Source: JAIBJN01 sp963811635
Lineage (GTDB): Bacteria > Actinomycetota > Thermoleophilia > Gaiellales > Gaiellaceae
DNA length: 64,000 nt
NCBI GenBank assembly: GCA_963811635.1
Contig: CAWESB010000020.1
Location: 1-64,000, forward strand
Reading direction: 5' to 3'
Shown: positions 46,622 to 55,555 of the stretch, piece by piece
How positions within the stretch are numbered: position 1 is the stretch's first letter
Layout of the letters: each line of letters begins with the position of its first letter
Translations under genes and position numbers: made by a program
The notes under the pieces: model-generated
What the model was told of the DNA's origin: nothing
What the model saw: only the letters and a program-made list of their open reading frames with translations
The model's database searches: none

Positions 46622-48160
46622 CTACATCCGCTCGGGCGCCTCGACCCCGACGAGGTCGAGGCTGCGCGCGATCACGGCCTTCACGGCGGTGATCAGCGCC
46701 AGACGGAACGCCTGCTCGTCGCTGTCCAGCACGCGATGGTGGTGGTAGAAGCGGTGGAAGTCGTCGGCCAGCCGGATCGCATACGTCGGCAGCGCCTGCG
46801 GGCTCCGGCGCTGCGCCGCCTCGGCGGCGATCGCCGGGAACTCGGCGAGCCGCTTCACCAGGTCGCGCTCCTCGGGCGCGAGCGCGGGCGGAGCCTCCGC
46901 GCTCACCTCGAGCCCTTCGGCGCGCAGCAGGATCCCGCCGATGCGGGCGTGCGCGTACTGGACATAGTAGACGGGGTTCTTCTCGCTCTTCTCCCGCGCG
47001 AGGTCGACGTCGATCGTGATCGCCTGGTCGGGCCCGCGCGCCGCGAGGTACCAGCGCGCCGCGTCCACGCCAACCTCGTCCATGAACTCGTCGAGGGTGA
47101 CGACGTCGCCGCGCCGCTTCGACATCTTCACGACGTCCCCGCCTCGGGTCAGATGGACGAGCTGGTAGAGGATCACCTCGATGCGGTCGGGGTCGTAGCC
47201 GAGCATCTTCGCGATCACTCCGTACCAGCCGCGCACGCCGTGGTGGTCGGCGCCGAGGATGTAGATGGCCCGGTCGAAGCCGCGCTCCAGCTTGTCGCGC
47301 AGGTAGACGATGTCCGCCGCCTCGTAGGTCGGGAGGCCGCCGCGCTCGGCCGAGCGGACGAGGACGCGGTCCTTCTCGTCCTCGAACGCGGTCGAGCGGA
47401 TCCACAGCGCGCCGTCGCGCTCGTAGGTGTCGAGCACGCCGAGCAGCTCGGTGAGATGGGACGCGAGCTCGCTCTGCAGCGCCCACGAGTCGAAGTGGAT
47501 GCGGAAGCGCTCGAGGCTCGCCTCGATCTGGCGGAGCATGTGCGGGACCGGGTCGCCCTCGAGCCGCGCGAGCTCCTCGATGTACTCGCCGGCGTAGCCT
47601 TCCTCGGGCGGCGCCTCCCCTTGCCTGGCCGCCTCGACGGACGCCCGGAACCGCTCCATCTGGGTGCCCGCGTCGTTGTAGTAGTACTCGCGCTCCACCC
47701 GGTGGCCGGCGAAGGCGAGCAGGCGTGCGACCGAGTCGCCGTAGGCGCCGTTCCGCGCCGCGGCGACCGTGATCGGGCCGGTCGGGTTTGCCGAGACCAT
47801 CTCCACCTGCACCCGCTCGGGCGCCTCGGCCGAGCCGGCGCCGTAGTCGCGGCCGGCGGCGACGACCTCGCCGAGCGCCTCGCCGAACCACGAGGGCGCG
47901 AGCCAGAGGTTGAGGAACCCCGGCGGCGCGGTCTCGGCACGCTCGATGCCCGGGACCGCCGTCGCCGCCTCGGCGAGCTCGCCCGCGATCTCGAGCGGCG
48001 CGCGCTTCTGGGCGCCCGCGAGCCGGAGCGCGACGTTCGTCGCGTAGTCGCCGTGCTCGGGATTCGCGGGCCGCTCGAGGGAGACCGGCGCGCCGGCGAT
48101 GCGCGCGAGCTCCTCCTCCAGGCGGCCGAGGGCAGTCGCGATCGTGTTCCTCACCTCCAT
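46622..48160 (-). CDS. argS: arginyl-tRNA synthetase
   Basis: Charges tRNA-Arg. The 512 residues include the N-terminal Add-1 domain, the ANPTGP segment, KMSKRRG and the C-terminal DALR-type anticodon domain. The usual HIGH after NPTGP is replaced by TVAA (NPTGPITVAAARNGAYGD), while KMSK is unusually intact for an ArgRS. Seemingly full length and the only argS in the window. It is divergent from the DUF3467 gene by 20 bases. Confidence 0.93.
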   Translation of the reverse strand: MEVRNTIATALGRLEEELARIAGAPVSLERPANPEHGDYATNVALRLAGAQKRAPLEIAGELAEAATAVPGIERAETAPPGFLNLWLAPSWFGEALGEVVAAGRDYGAGSAEAPERVQVEMVSANPTGPITVAAARNGAYGDSVARLLAFAGHRVEREYYYNDAGTQMERFRASVEAARQGEAPPEEGYAGEYIEELARLEGDPVPHMLRQIEASLERFRIHFDSWALQSELASHLTELLGVLDTYERDGALWIRSTAFEDEKDRVLVRSAERGGLPTYEAADIVYLRDKLERGFDRAIYILGADHHGVRGWYGVIAKMLGYDPDRIEVILYQLVHLTRGGDVVKMSKRRGDVVTLDEFMDEVGVDAARWYLAARGPDQAITIDVDLAREKSEKNPVYYVQYAHARIGGILLRAEGLEVSAEAPPALAPEERDLVKRLAEFPAIAAEAAQRRSPQALPTYAIRLADDFHRFYHHHRVLDSDEQAFRLALITAVKAVIARSLDLVGVEAPERM

Positions 48161-48180
48161 CGCCTATATCGTAGGGAGCT

Positions 48181-48477
48181 GTGGAGGACGAGCCCCGAGA
48201 GCGGCAGCTCAACATCCATCTCGACCCCGAGAACCTCGCGGGCGCCTACGCGAACTTCGCCAACGTCAGCTTCTCGGATTACGAGTTCACGATCACGTTC
48301 GCCCGCGTCGACCACGAGGTCGAGGAGGGCGACGTCCCGGGCGTGGTCGTCAGCCGCGTGAACATGTCGCCGCGCTTCATGCGCGAGCTGATGGACGCCA
48401 TGACCGACTCCTGGTCGAAGTGGTCGACCCGCGAGGGGATCCGGAACCTCCCCGAGCAAGAGGACAACGAGTCCTAG
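48181..48477 (+). CDS. DUF3467 family protein
   Basis: 98-residue soluble protein: YANFANVSFSDYEFTITFARV and VSRVNMSPRFMRELMDAM are family features. It starts at GTG 48181 with GGGAG upstream. Found in many bacteria, sometimes linked to phage or export functions. No function is established. It is convergent with the M48 gene. Confidence 0.85.
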   Translation: MEDEPRERQLNIHLDPENLAGAYANFANVSFSDYEFTITFARVDHEVEEGDVPGVVVSRVNMSPRFMRELMDAMTDSWSKWSTREGIRNLPEQEDNES

Positions 48478-48480
48478 CTG

Positions 48481-49719
48481 CTAGCGGCCCGATTCGGCCA
48501 TCGCGATCCGCTGCAGCGGGGTCGGGTGGGAGCCGTAGAGGAAGATCGTCCACGCGGGCGGGTCGGGGTCGCTCAGGCTCGTGGTGACGAAGGTCTGCTC
48601 GAGGGCGACGCCGCTCGCAGGGTCGTGGGTGGCCTGGAGCGCGAGCCAGTCGGCCTCCGCCTCGTAGCGCCGTGACACGGCGTTGACGAGCGGCTGCGTC
48701 ACCAGGACGCAAGCGAAGACGAAGGCGATCCCCAGGGGCACGAGCTCCGGCCCGAGCCCGCCGCGGCGGTTCGTGATCCACGCCAGCCCGAAGACGCCGG
48801 GAACGGCGAGCAGCGTGAACCACGCGAGGCCCTTCCAGAGGTGCCGGCGCTCGACGTGCCCGAGCTCGTGCGCGGCCACGTAGCGGATCTCGCCGTCCGT
48901 GAAGCGCCCGTCGAGAAGCGTGTCGTAGAGCACGACGCGCCGCGTCGGGCCGATGCCGGCGATGTAGGCGTTGGCCGTTGTCGTGCGCCGGCTCGCGTCG
49001 GCGACGAGGACGTCGTCGACGTTCACCCCCATCTTCGTGGCGAGCTCCTCGATCTGCGCGGCGAGCCGGCGATCGGGCAGGGGCTCGAAGCGGTTGAAGA
49101 GCGGCTGGAGGACGAGGGGCTGGGCGAGCACGTAGAGCACCGCGATCCCCACGAGCGCCGGCGCGCCTGCGATCCACCAGCGCCGCCCGAGCCGGCCGGC
49201 GAGCCACACCGCACCGGCCACGGCGATCGAGGTCAGGACGGCCTGGACGGCCAGGGCGGTCAGCTGGTCGACGAGCCAGCCGCCCCAGCCCTGCGTCGAG
49301 AGCCCGAAGTCGTGGCGGCGGACGAGCCTGACCGCGCCGAAGGGCAGCTGCGAGAGCCACACGCCGAGCGTCACGGCGAGGCCGACGAGCACGGACGTGC
49401 GCACGCGGCCTCGACCCAGCGGCCGGAGCCTCGCGGCGAGCGGCCGGGCCTTCCAGACGAAGAGCGCCAGCACGAGGATCTCGACGCCGACCGCGGCGAG
49501 GTAGAGGGGGCGGGAGACGCGGCGGTAGTCGTCGCTCCGCGCGAGCTCCGCCGCCGAGAAGTAGTCGCGGGGATCAAGGCTCGGCAGGTCGAGGTCCGGC
49601 ACCTTCGTGCGCCAGAGCAAGGCGGCCGCGGCGACCCAGAGCGCGGCGAGCGCGGCGAGCGCAAGGCCCTTCGCTAACGTCCGCCTGCTGTGCGCGTCGC
49701 CGTTGTCTCTGACATCCAC
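48481..49719 (-). CDS. M48 (Ste24/CaaX-type) membrane metalloprotease
   Basis: About 412 residues with an N-terminal anchor, four or so further helices, and the catalytic AAHELGHVERRH (HExxH) plus a third ligand in RRYEAEADWLALQ, the Ste24-type layout. The second-half loop SRRTTTANAYIAGIG is typical. GTG 49719 is used. ATG 49731 is also possible. Either overlaps the start of the divergent phosphoesterase gene by 30-42 bases, so the two promoters must lie inside each other's coding DNA. Confidence 0.87.
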   Translation of the reverse strand: MDVRDNGDAHSRRTLAKGLALAALAALWVAAAALLWRTKVPDLDLPSLDPRDYFSAAELARSDDYRRVSRPLYLAAVGVEILVLALFVWKARPLAARLRPLGRGRVRTSVLVGLAVTLGVWLSQLPFGAVRLVRRHDFGLSTQGWGGWLVDQLTALAVQAVLTSIAVAGAVWLAGRLGRRWWIAGAPALVGIAVLYVLAQPLVLQPLFNRFEPLPDRRLAAQIEELATKMGVNVDDVLVADASRRTTTANAYIAGIGPTRRVVLYDTLLDGRFTDGEIRYVAAHELGHVERRHLWKGLAWFTLLAVPGVFGLAWITNRRGGLGPELVPLGIAFVFACVLVTQPLVNAVSRRYEAEADWLALQATHDPASGVALEQTFVTTSLSDPDPPAWTIFLYGSHPTPLQRIAMAESGR

Positions 49720-50412
49720 GGGAACCTCCATGCCTTCGAGGCCGTTCTCGAGGCGATCGACCTGGAGGCGCCCGACGAGATCTGGTGTCTGGGCGACCTC
49801 GTCGGCTACGGCCCGCGCCCGAACCGCTGCTGCGCCGTGGTGGCGGAGCGGGCGAGCACGTGCCTGATAGGAAACCACGATCTCGCCGTCCTCGGTCGGC
49901 TGGACCTCGAGATCTTCGCCCCCGACGCGGCCCTGAGCGCCGCCTGGACGGCCGGGGTGCTCGAGCCGGAGGCCCGCGCCTACCTCGAGTCGCACCAGCC
50001 GAGCGGCGAGCGCGAAGGCGTCGGCCTCTTCCACGCGAGCCCGCGCGACCCGGTCTGGGAGTACGTCCTGTCGCCCGGCGTCGCCTACGCGTCACTCGCC
50101 TCGACGTCGCATGAGCTCGTCCTCGTAGGCCACAGCCACGTGGCGCTCAGCTTCCAGCTCTCGGAGACGACGCTCGCCACGGCGCCCGAGGGGACGGAGC
50201 TGGAGCTCGCCGGCGACCGCTGGCTGCTCAACCCCGGCTCGGTCGGACAGCCGCGCGACACCGACCCGAGGGCGGCCTGGATCCTGCTCGACCTGGAGGC
50301 GCGGACGGCCTCGTACCGCCGCGTCGAGTACGACGTCGCGAAGACCCAGGCGGAGATCCGCGAGCGCGGGTTGCCGGAGGCGCTCGCCGCCCGGCTCGAA
50401 CACGGCGTGTAG
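49690..50412 (+). CDS. YfcE-type metallophosphoesterase
   Basis: 240 residues with the binuclear metal set in order: VSDIHGNLHAFEAV, CLGDLVGYGP, LIGNHDLAV and LVGHSHVAL, then the LNPGSVGQPRD strand. These enzymes hydrolyse phosphodiesters or phosphoproteins. The substrate is unknown. GTG 49690 is required to keep the first motif. Not related in context to the phosphoesterase at 3532-4317. Confidence 0.88.
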   Translation: MRVAVVSDIHGNLHAFEAVLEAIDLEAPDEIWCLGDLVGYGPRPNRCCAVVAERASTCLIGNHDLAVLGRLDLEIFAPDAALSAAWTAGVLEPEARAYLESHQPSGEREGVGLFHASPRDPVWEYVLSPGVAYASLASTSHELVLVGHSHVALSFQLSETTLATAPEGTELELAGDRWLLNPGSVGQPRDTDPRAAWILLDLEARTASYRRVEYDVAKTQAEIRERGLPEALAARLEHGV

Positions 50413-50420
50413 CGGAGCCC

Positions 50421-51005
50421 TTACTTCCCGTGTGCGACGGGCTGGCGCGAGACCTCGACCTCGATGCCGTCGCGCTCGAGCGCGAGCTGCACCTCTTCGC
50501 GCGCCTTGAAGATCCGCCACTTGACCGTGGCGAGCGTGATCTCGAGGGAGTCGGCGATCTCGGTGTAGGAGAGGCCGACGACGTCGCGGAGGAGGAGGGC
50601 CATCTTCAGGTCGGGGTTGAGGAGGCCGACGGCGCGCCAGACCGCGTCGATGACCTCGGTGCGCTCGGGCGGGGTGTCCACGACCTCGAGCGGGGGCAGG
50701 TCGTCGAGCGTCACGACCGCCTGCGGCTTGCGCTCACGGGCGCGGAGCTCGTCGAGGACGCGGTTCTTCGCGATCTGGAAGAGCCAGGTCGTGAAGCGGC
50801 AGCGCAGCGAGAAGCCGGGCAGACCCTGGTAGATGCGGAGGAAGATCTCCTGCGTCAGGTCCTCGGCCAGCGCTCGGTCTCCGACCATCCTGAGGACGTA
50901 GTTGAACACCGGTCCCTCGTACATTTCGAGGAGGACCTGAAAGGCGCGTTCGTCCCCCTTTTGCGCTCGCCGAAGGAGGAGATGATCGGGTTGAGGTAGT
51001 GGCAC
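50421..51005 (-). CDS. RNA polymerase sigma factor, ECF/SigE-like
   Basis: About 194 residues: region 2 (GPVFNYVLRMVGDRALAEDL, IFLRIYQGL, FTTWLFQIAKNRVLDELRAR) and region 4 (LRDVVGLSYTEIADSLEITLATVKWR). GTG 51005 is chosen because longer versions run into the 3' end of gpmI. No anti-sigma gene adjoins it. The next gene downstream (minus strand) is convergent with the phosphoesterase. Confidence 0.88.
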   Translation of the reverse strand: MPLPQPDHLLLRRAQKGDERAFQVLLEMYEGPVFNYVLRMVGDRALAEDLTQEIFLRIYQGLPGFSLRCRFTTWLFQIAKNRVLDELRARERKPQAVVTLDDLPPLEVVDTPPERTEVIDAVWRAVGLLNPDLKMALLLRDVVGLSYTEIADSLEITLATVKWRIFKAREEVQLALERDGIEVEVSRQPVAHGK

Positions 51006-51049
51006 GCGTGTGACCCGGGCCGCTGGGTGAGCGGAGTATAGCTCCGAGG

Positions 51050-52538
51050 TTAGACCGAGCGAACCAGGTTCCTCCCGGTCATCCCCCGGCCCGGCGGGAT
51101 GCCCATCAGCCACAGACACGTGGGGACTAGATCGGCAAGCGCCCCATCCTCCTCAAGCACCGCCCCCGGAAGAGTGATGACGAGCGGCACCGGGTTCGTC
51201 GTGTGGGCGGTGTGCGGGCTGACGCCGTCCTCCTCGAGCTGCTGCTCCGCGTTCCCGTGGTCGGCCGTTATCAGGCAGACGCCGCCGAGCGCCTCGACCG
51301 CGGCGACAGTCCGACTCGAGCGCGGCGTCGGTCGCCTCCACCGCCTCGACGACGGCGGGGATCACTCCGGTGTGGCCGACCATGTCCGGGTTCGCGTAGT
51401 TGACGATCGCGAACCCGTAGCCGTTCGGGACCTCGCCGGCGAAGCGCTCGGCCACCTCGGCCGCCGACATCTCCGGCTTCTGGTCGTAGGTGGCCACCTC
51501 ACGGGGCGAGGGCACGAGGATCCGCGTCTCCCCCGCCCACTCCTCCTCCCGCCCGCCGTTGAAGAAGTACGTCACGTGGGCGTACTTCTCGGTCTCGGCG
51601 GCGTGCAGCTGGCGGACGCCGTGCTCGGCCAGCACCTCGGCGACCGTGTCCTCGACCACCTGCTCCTCGAGGACGACCGGACAGTCGAAGTCGTCGCGGT
51701 AGCGCGTCATCGTCGTCAGGTCGACGCCCCCCTCGAGGAGGCGCTGCGAGAGCTGGCGTGCGCGGTCCGGGCGGAAGTTGAAGTGGATCGCGGCGTCTCC
51801 GGCGGCCAGCCGAGGCGGCGGCAGGACCACGGGCTCCACGAACTCGTCGGTCACGCCGCGCGCGTAGGAGGCCTCGATCGCGGCCACGGGGTCGGAGGCC
51901 GCCTCCCCTTCGCCCCCCATGATCGCGGCGAGCGCGCGCCCCGTCCGCTCCCAGCGCTGGTCACGATCCATCGCGTAATAGCGGCCCGCCACGGTGGCGA
52001 GCTGCGCCTCCTCGGCGACGAGCGCGGCGAGGTCTCCGCGCCCCGATGTCGGTGAGACGTCGCGGCCGTCGGTGAACGCGTGCACGTACGTGCGCTCGGC
52101 CATGCCCTCGCGGCGGGCGAGCTTCAGGAGCGCCCGTAGGTGGTCGATGTGCGAGTGCACGCCGCCGGACGAGACCAGGCCCAGGAGGTGGACGTTCGTC
52201 CCGCGCTCCTTCGCGCGCGCGAACGCCCCCGTGAGTGAAGGATTCTCGAAGAGGGCGCCCGTCTCGATCGCCTGGTTGACCCGCATCAGGTCCTGGAAGA
52301 TCACGCGGCCGGCGCCGATCGTCAGGTGGCCGACCTCGGAGTTGCCCATCTGCCCCGGCGGGAGCCCGACGTCCTCGCCCGAGGCCCGCAGCGTCGCGTG
52401 CGGGTGGCGCTCCCAGAGGTCGTCGAAGACGGGGGTCTCGGCCAGCTCGACGGCATTGCCCGGGCCGGGCGGCGCGCACCCCCACCCGTCGAGGACGACG
52501 AGCGCTACGAGCGGGACAGGCTGGCGGCCGTCTGGCAA
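51050..52538 (-). pseudogene. gpmI: 2,3-bisphosphoglycerate-independent phosphoglycerate mutase with a single-base insertion
   Basis: Interconverts 3- and 2-phosphoglycerate with two Mn ions. The N-terminal 400 residues are normal: VVLDGWGCAPPG, the nucleophile region QMGNSEVGHL, and TDGRDVSPTSG. At about 51311-51318 an extra base shifts the frame. The rest (LITADHGNAEQQ, SPHTAHTTNPVPLVI and the end at TAA 51050) is in another frame. Total length 1489 is three times 496 plus one. It starts at TTG 52538, overlapping tpiA by 34 bases. A sequencing error, not a true pseudogene, is more likely for such a central gene. Confidence 0.85.
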
Positions 52539-53236
52539 ATCGCGGTGAAGGACTCGAGGTCGAGCGAGGCGCCGCCAACGAGCGCGCCGTCGACGTCGTC
52601 CTGCGAGAGCAGGTCCTCGGCGTTCTCCGGCTTGACCGAGCCGCCGTAGAGGATGCGCTCGACCGGATAGAGGCTGCGGATGAACGCGTGCGCCTCCTGC
52701 GCGGTCTCCGGCGTCGCGGTCTTGCCCGTGCCGATCGCCCAGACGGGCTCGTACGCGATGTCGAACCCCGCCCCGGCGTCCGGGATCTCGACGGCGATCG
52801 CCTCGATCTGGCGCCGGAGGACGGTCTCGGTCTCCCCCGCCTCGCGCTCGTCGAGCGTCTCGCCTACGCAGGCGATCACGGCGAGACCCGCCTCGAGCGC
52901 CGCCCGCGCGCGCAGGGCGGTCGTCTCGTCGGTCTCGCCGAAGTACTGTCGCCGCTCCGAGTGGCCGACGATCGCGCCGGCGGCGCCGGACGCAATCAGC
53001 ATCGAGCGCGAGGTCTCCCCCGTGAACGGGCCCTCCTCCTCCCAGTGCACGTTCTGCGCGTAGACGCGCACCCGGCTCCCCACGAGCTCGGCAACGGCCG
53101 CATGGATGGAGACGAAGGGCGGCGCGACGACGACGTCCACCCCCTCGGTCTCGGCGAGAGCGTCCGCCAGCTCCGCGCAGAAGCTCGCCGTCTCTCCGGG
53201 GCCCTTGAACATCTTCCAGTTGCCGGCGATCAGCAT
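52505..53236 (-). CDS. tpiA: triosephosphate isomerase
   Basis: 243-residue TIM barrel, intact: AGNWKMFKG (Lys), VGHSERRQYFGET (His), AYEPVWAIGTGKTA (catalytic Glu) and YGGSVKPENA. ATG 53236. It is the only undamaged member of the gap-pgk-tpiA-gpmI run. Its stop lies inside the start of gpmI. Confidence 0.96.
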   Translation of the reverse strand: MLIAGNWKMFKGPGETASFCAELADALAETEGVDVVVAPPFVSIHAAVAELVGSRVRVYAQNVHWEEEGPFTGETSRSMLIASGAAGAIVGHSERRQYFGETDETTALRARAALEAGLAVIACVGETLDEREAGETETVLRRQIEAIAVEIPDAGAGFDIAYEPVWAIGTGKTATPETAQEAHAFIRSLYPVERILYGGSVKPENAEDLLSQDDVDGALVGGASLDLESFTAICQTAASLSRS

Positions 53237-53252
53237 CGTCCGCCCCACATTC

Positions 53253-54319
53253 TCACGCCTCCGGGATGGCGACGACGCCCGGAAGCTCCTTGCCCTCGAG
53301 CAGCTCGAGCGACGCGCCCCCGCCGGTCGAGACCCAGTCGACCTCCTCGGCGAGGCCGAGCTCCTCGATCGCCCGCACGGAATCGCCGCCGCCGACGACC
53401 GTGTGTGCATCGGCCGCCGCCACCGCCTCGGCGACGGCCTTCGTCCCCGCCGCGAAGCGCGGCCACTCGAAAACCCCCATCGGCCCGTTCCAAAAGACCG
53501 TTCTCGCCTCGGCGATGCGCGCAGCGAAGCGCTCGCGGGTAGCCGGGCCGATGTCGAGCGCGAGCCAGCCCTCCGGCACCGCGTCCCACGGCGTCACCTC
53601 CGTCTCGCGCGTCGGGCTCGAATGCGGCCGCTGCCACGACGTCGTCGGGCAGCTCGTAGCCGGCGTCACGGTCGACCTCCTCCGCCATCTTGCCGCCGAC
53701 CAGGATCGTGTCCGCCCGCTCGCCCAGCGAGCGAAGAACCCCGATCTTGTCCGCGACCTTGGCGCCCCCGAGCACCGCCGCGAACGGCCGCTCTGGCGAC
53801 TCGAGCAAGGAGCCGAGCTCCTCGAGCTCGCGCAGGAGCAGCAGGCCGGCGTACGCGGGCAGAAGGTGCGCGACGCCTTCGGTGGAGGCGTGCGCGCGGT
53901 GGGCCGAGCCGAACGCGTCGTTGACGAAGAGGTCGCCATGGGCGGCGAGCGCCCGCGCGAAACCGGGGTCGTTCGCCGTCTCCCGCGGGTCGAAGCGCGT
54001 GTTCTCGAGCAGCCGGATCCGCTCGTCCGGCAGGAGCTCGCGCAGCCGCTGCCTCGACCGGCTCCAGCGAGAGCGCCGGGTCGGCGCCCTGCGGGCGGCC
54101 GAGGTGGGACATGAGCACGACCTCGGCGGCTCCGCGATCGAGGAGGAGCCTGATCGTCGGCAGGGCGGCGCGGATCCGCGTGTCGTCGGCGACGCGGCCG
54201 TCCTCGAGCGGGACGTTGAAGTCGACGCGGACGAGCACGCGCCGGCCGGAGACCTCGGCCTGCTCGACGGATCTCGGCCTGTGCACTACTGCCTCTTCCG
54301 TTCTTGTCGCCTGAGGCAC
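53253..54319 (-). pseudogene. pgk: phosphoglycerate kinase with two single-base insertions and a shortened middle
   Basis: The N-terminal part (VLVRVDFNVPLEDG, LMSHLGRPQG) is in one frame, the middle (ENTRFDPRE, VLGGAKVADKIGV, TILVGGKMAEE) in a second from about 54052, and the end (VFWNGPMGVFEWPRFA, TVVGGGDSVRAI, VSTGGGASLELLEG) in a third from about 53607. The length 1067 is three times 355 plus two, so two extra bases restore one frame. Even then it is about 354 residues, some 40 shorter than usual. The segment after GGKMA, normally with the FLxAxG/GxSLxE helices, is missing. It lies directly after the gap stop. Confidence 0.82.
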
Positions 54320-55316
54320 TTAAAGCCGCTGGACGAGGTCAACAAGCCGGCAGCTGTAGCCCCACTCGTTGTCGTACCAGCCGAAGACCTTGACCGTCTT
54401 CCCGCGCGCCATCGTCAGGTCGCTGTCGAAGATCGACGAGAAGGAGTTGCCGACCACGTCGGACGAGACGAGCGGCGCGTCCGTGTACTGGAGGATCCCC
54501 TCGAAACCGACCCGTGTCCGCCGCCTCGCGGAAGCGGGCGTTCACCTCGTCGACGGTGACCTCGCTGCCGACCTGGACGACGAGGTCGACGATCGATCCG
54601 TCCGACACGGGCGCCCGCACCGAGATCCCGTCGACCTTGCCGGCAAGGTCCGGGATGACGACGCCGATCGCTTTGGCGGCTCCGGTCGAGGTCGGGATCA
54701 GGTTGACCGCGGCCGCCCGCGCACGGCGCAGGTCGCTGTGCGGGAGATCGAGGATCTGCTGGTCGTTCGTGTACGCATGGATCGTCGTCATGAACCCTGA
54801 CTCGATCACCCAGGCGTCGTGCAGCACCTTCGCGAGCGGCGCGACGCAGTTCGTCGTGCACGACGCGTTCGAGACGATGCGGTGCTGCTCGGGGTCGTAG
54901 GCCTCGTCATTGACGCCGAGCACGACCGTCACGTCGGGATCGGTAGCCGGCGCCGAGATGACGACCCGCGGCGCGCCCGCGTCGAGGTGCAGCTGGGCCT
55001 TCTCCCGCTTGGTGAACAGTCCGGTGGACTCGAGGACGACGTCGACACCGAGATCGCCCCAAGGCAGGGAGGCGGGATCGCGCTCGTTCAGGAGCTTCAG
55101 CTCGTCGCCGTCGACGCGGATGGCGCCGTCGGCGGCCTCCACGTCGGCGTCGAGCGGGCCCAGCACCGAGTCGTACCTGAGCAGGTGGGCCATGGTCTCC
55201 GCGTCGCCCAGGTCGTTCACGGCCACGACCTCGACGTCCGCCCCGCGCTTGCGGACCGAGCGGAAGAAGTTGCGTCCGATCCGCCCGAATCCGTTGATCC
55301 CGACCCGTACGCTCAT
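54320..55316 (-). pseudogene. gap: glyceraldehyde-3-phosphate dehydrogenase with a single-base insertion near the C-terminus
   Basis: Intact through residue ~272: INGFGRIGRNFFRS, the catalytic SNASCTTNCVAPLAK, and VNLIPTSTGAAKAIG. At about 54504-54506 an A-run (seen on the plus strand) has one base too many. Removing it restores the end (GILQYTDAPLVSSDVVGNSF, VFGWYDNEWGYSCRLVDLV) and a TAA stop at 54320. Length 997 is three times 332 plus one. ATG 55316. Probably a sequence error in a functional gene. Confidence 0.87.
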
Positions 55317-55495
55317 GCCACCTCCCTCGACGTTACCCAGCGCGGCGATTCTAGCGACGGCCACCTGGTGGAAAAATCTGGTCCCGAAGTCTTGCGCGCC
55401 TTCGGGCCGCCGATTACGCTCGCTGCGAGAGCGGGTCTACGCTCGTCCGGCGTCGGATTCAGACCCCGTTCGGCGCCACGGTCCGGAGCGTGGCC

Positions 55496-55535
55496 AAAAG
55501 CGGAGGGGGAGGTCGTCCTCGGAGCTTCCCCTCCG
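55496..55535 (-). terminator. terminator after whiA
   Basis: Eight-base arms CGGAGGGG and CCCCTCCG, followed on the minus strand by CTTTT. The region between it and gap (55317-55495) probably holds the gap promoter, but no clear boxes are seen. Confidence 0.6.
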
Positions 55536-55555
55536 GCCCGCTCTCATTTCTCGCC

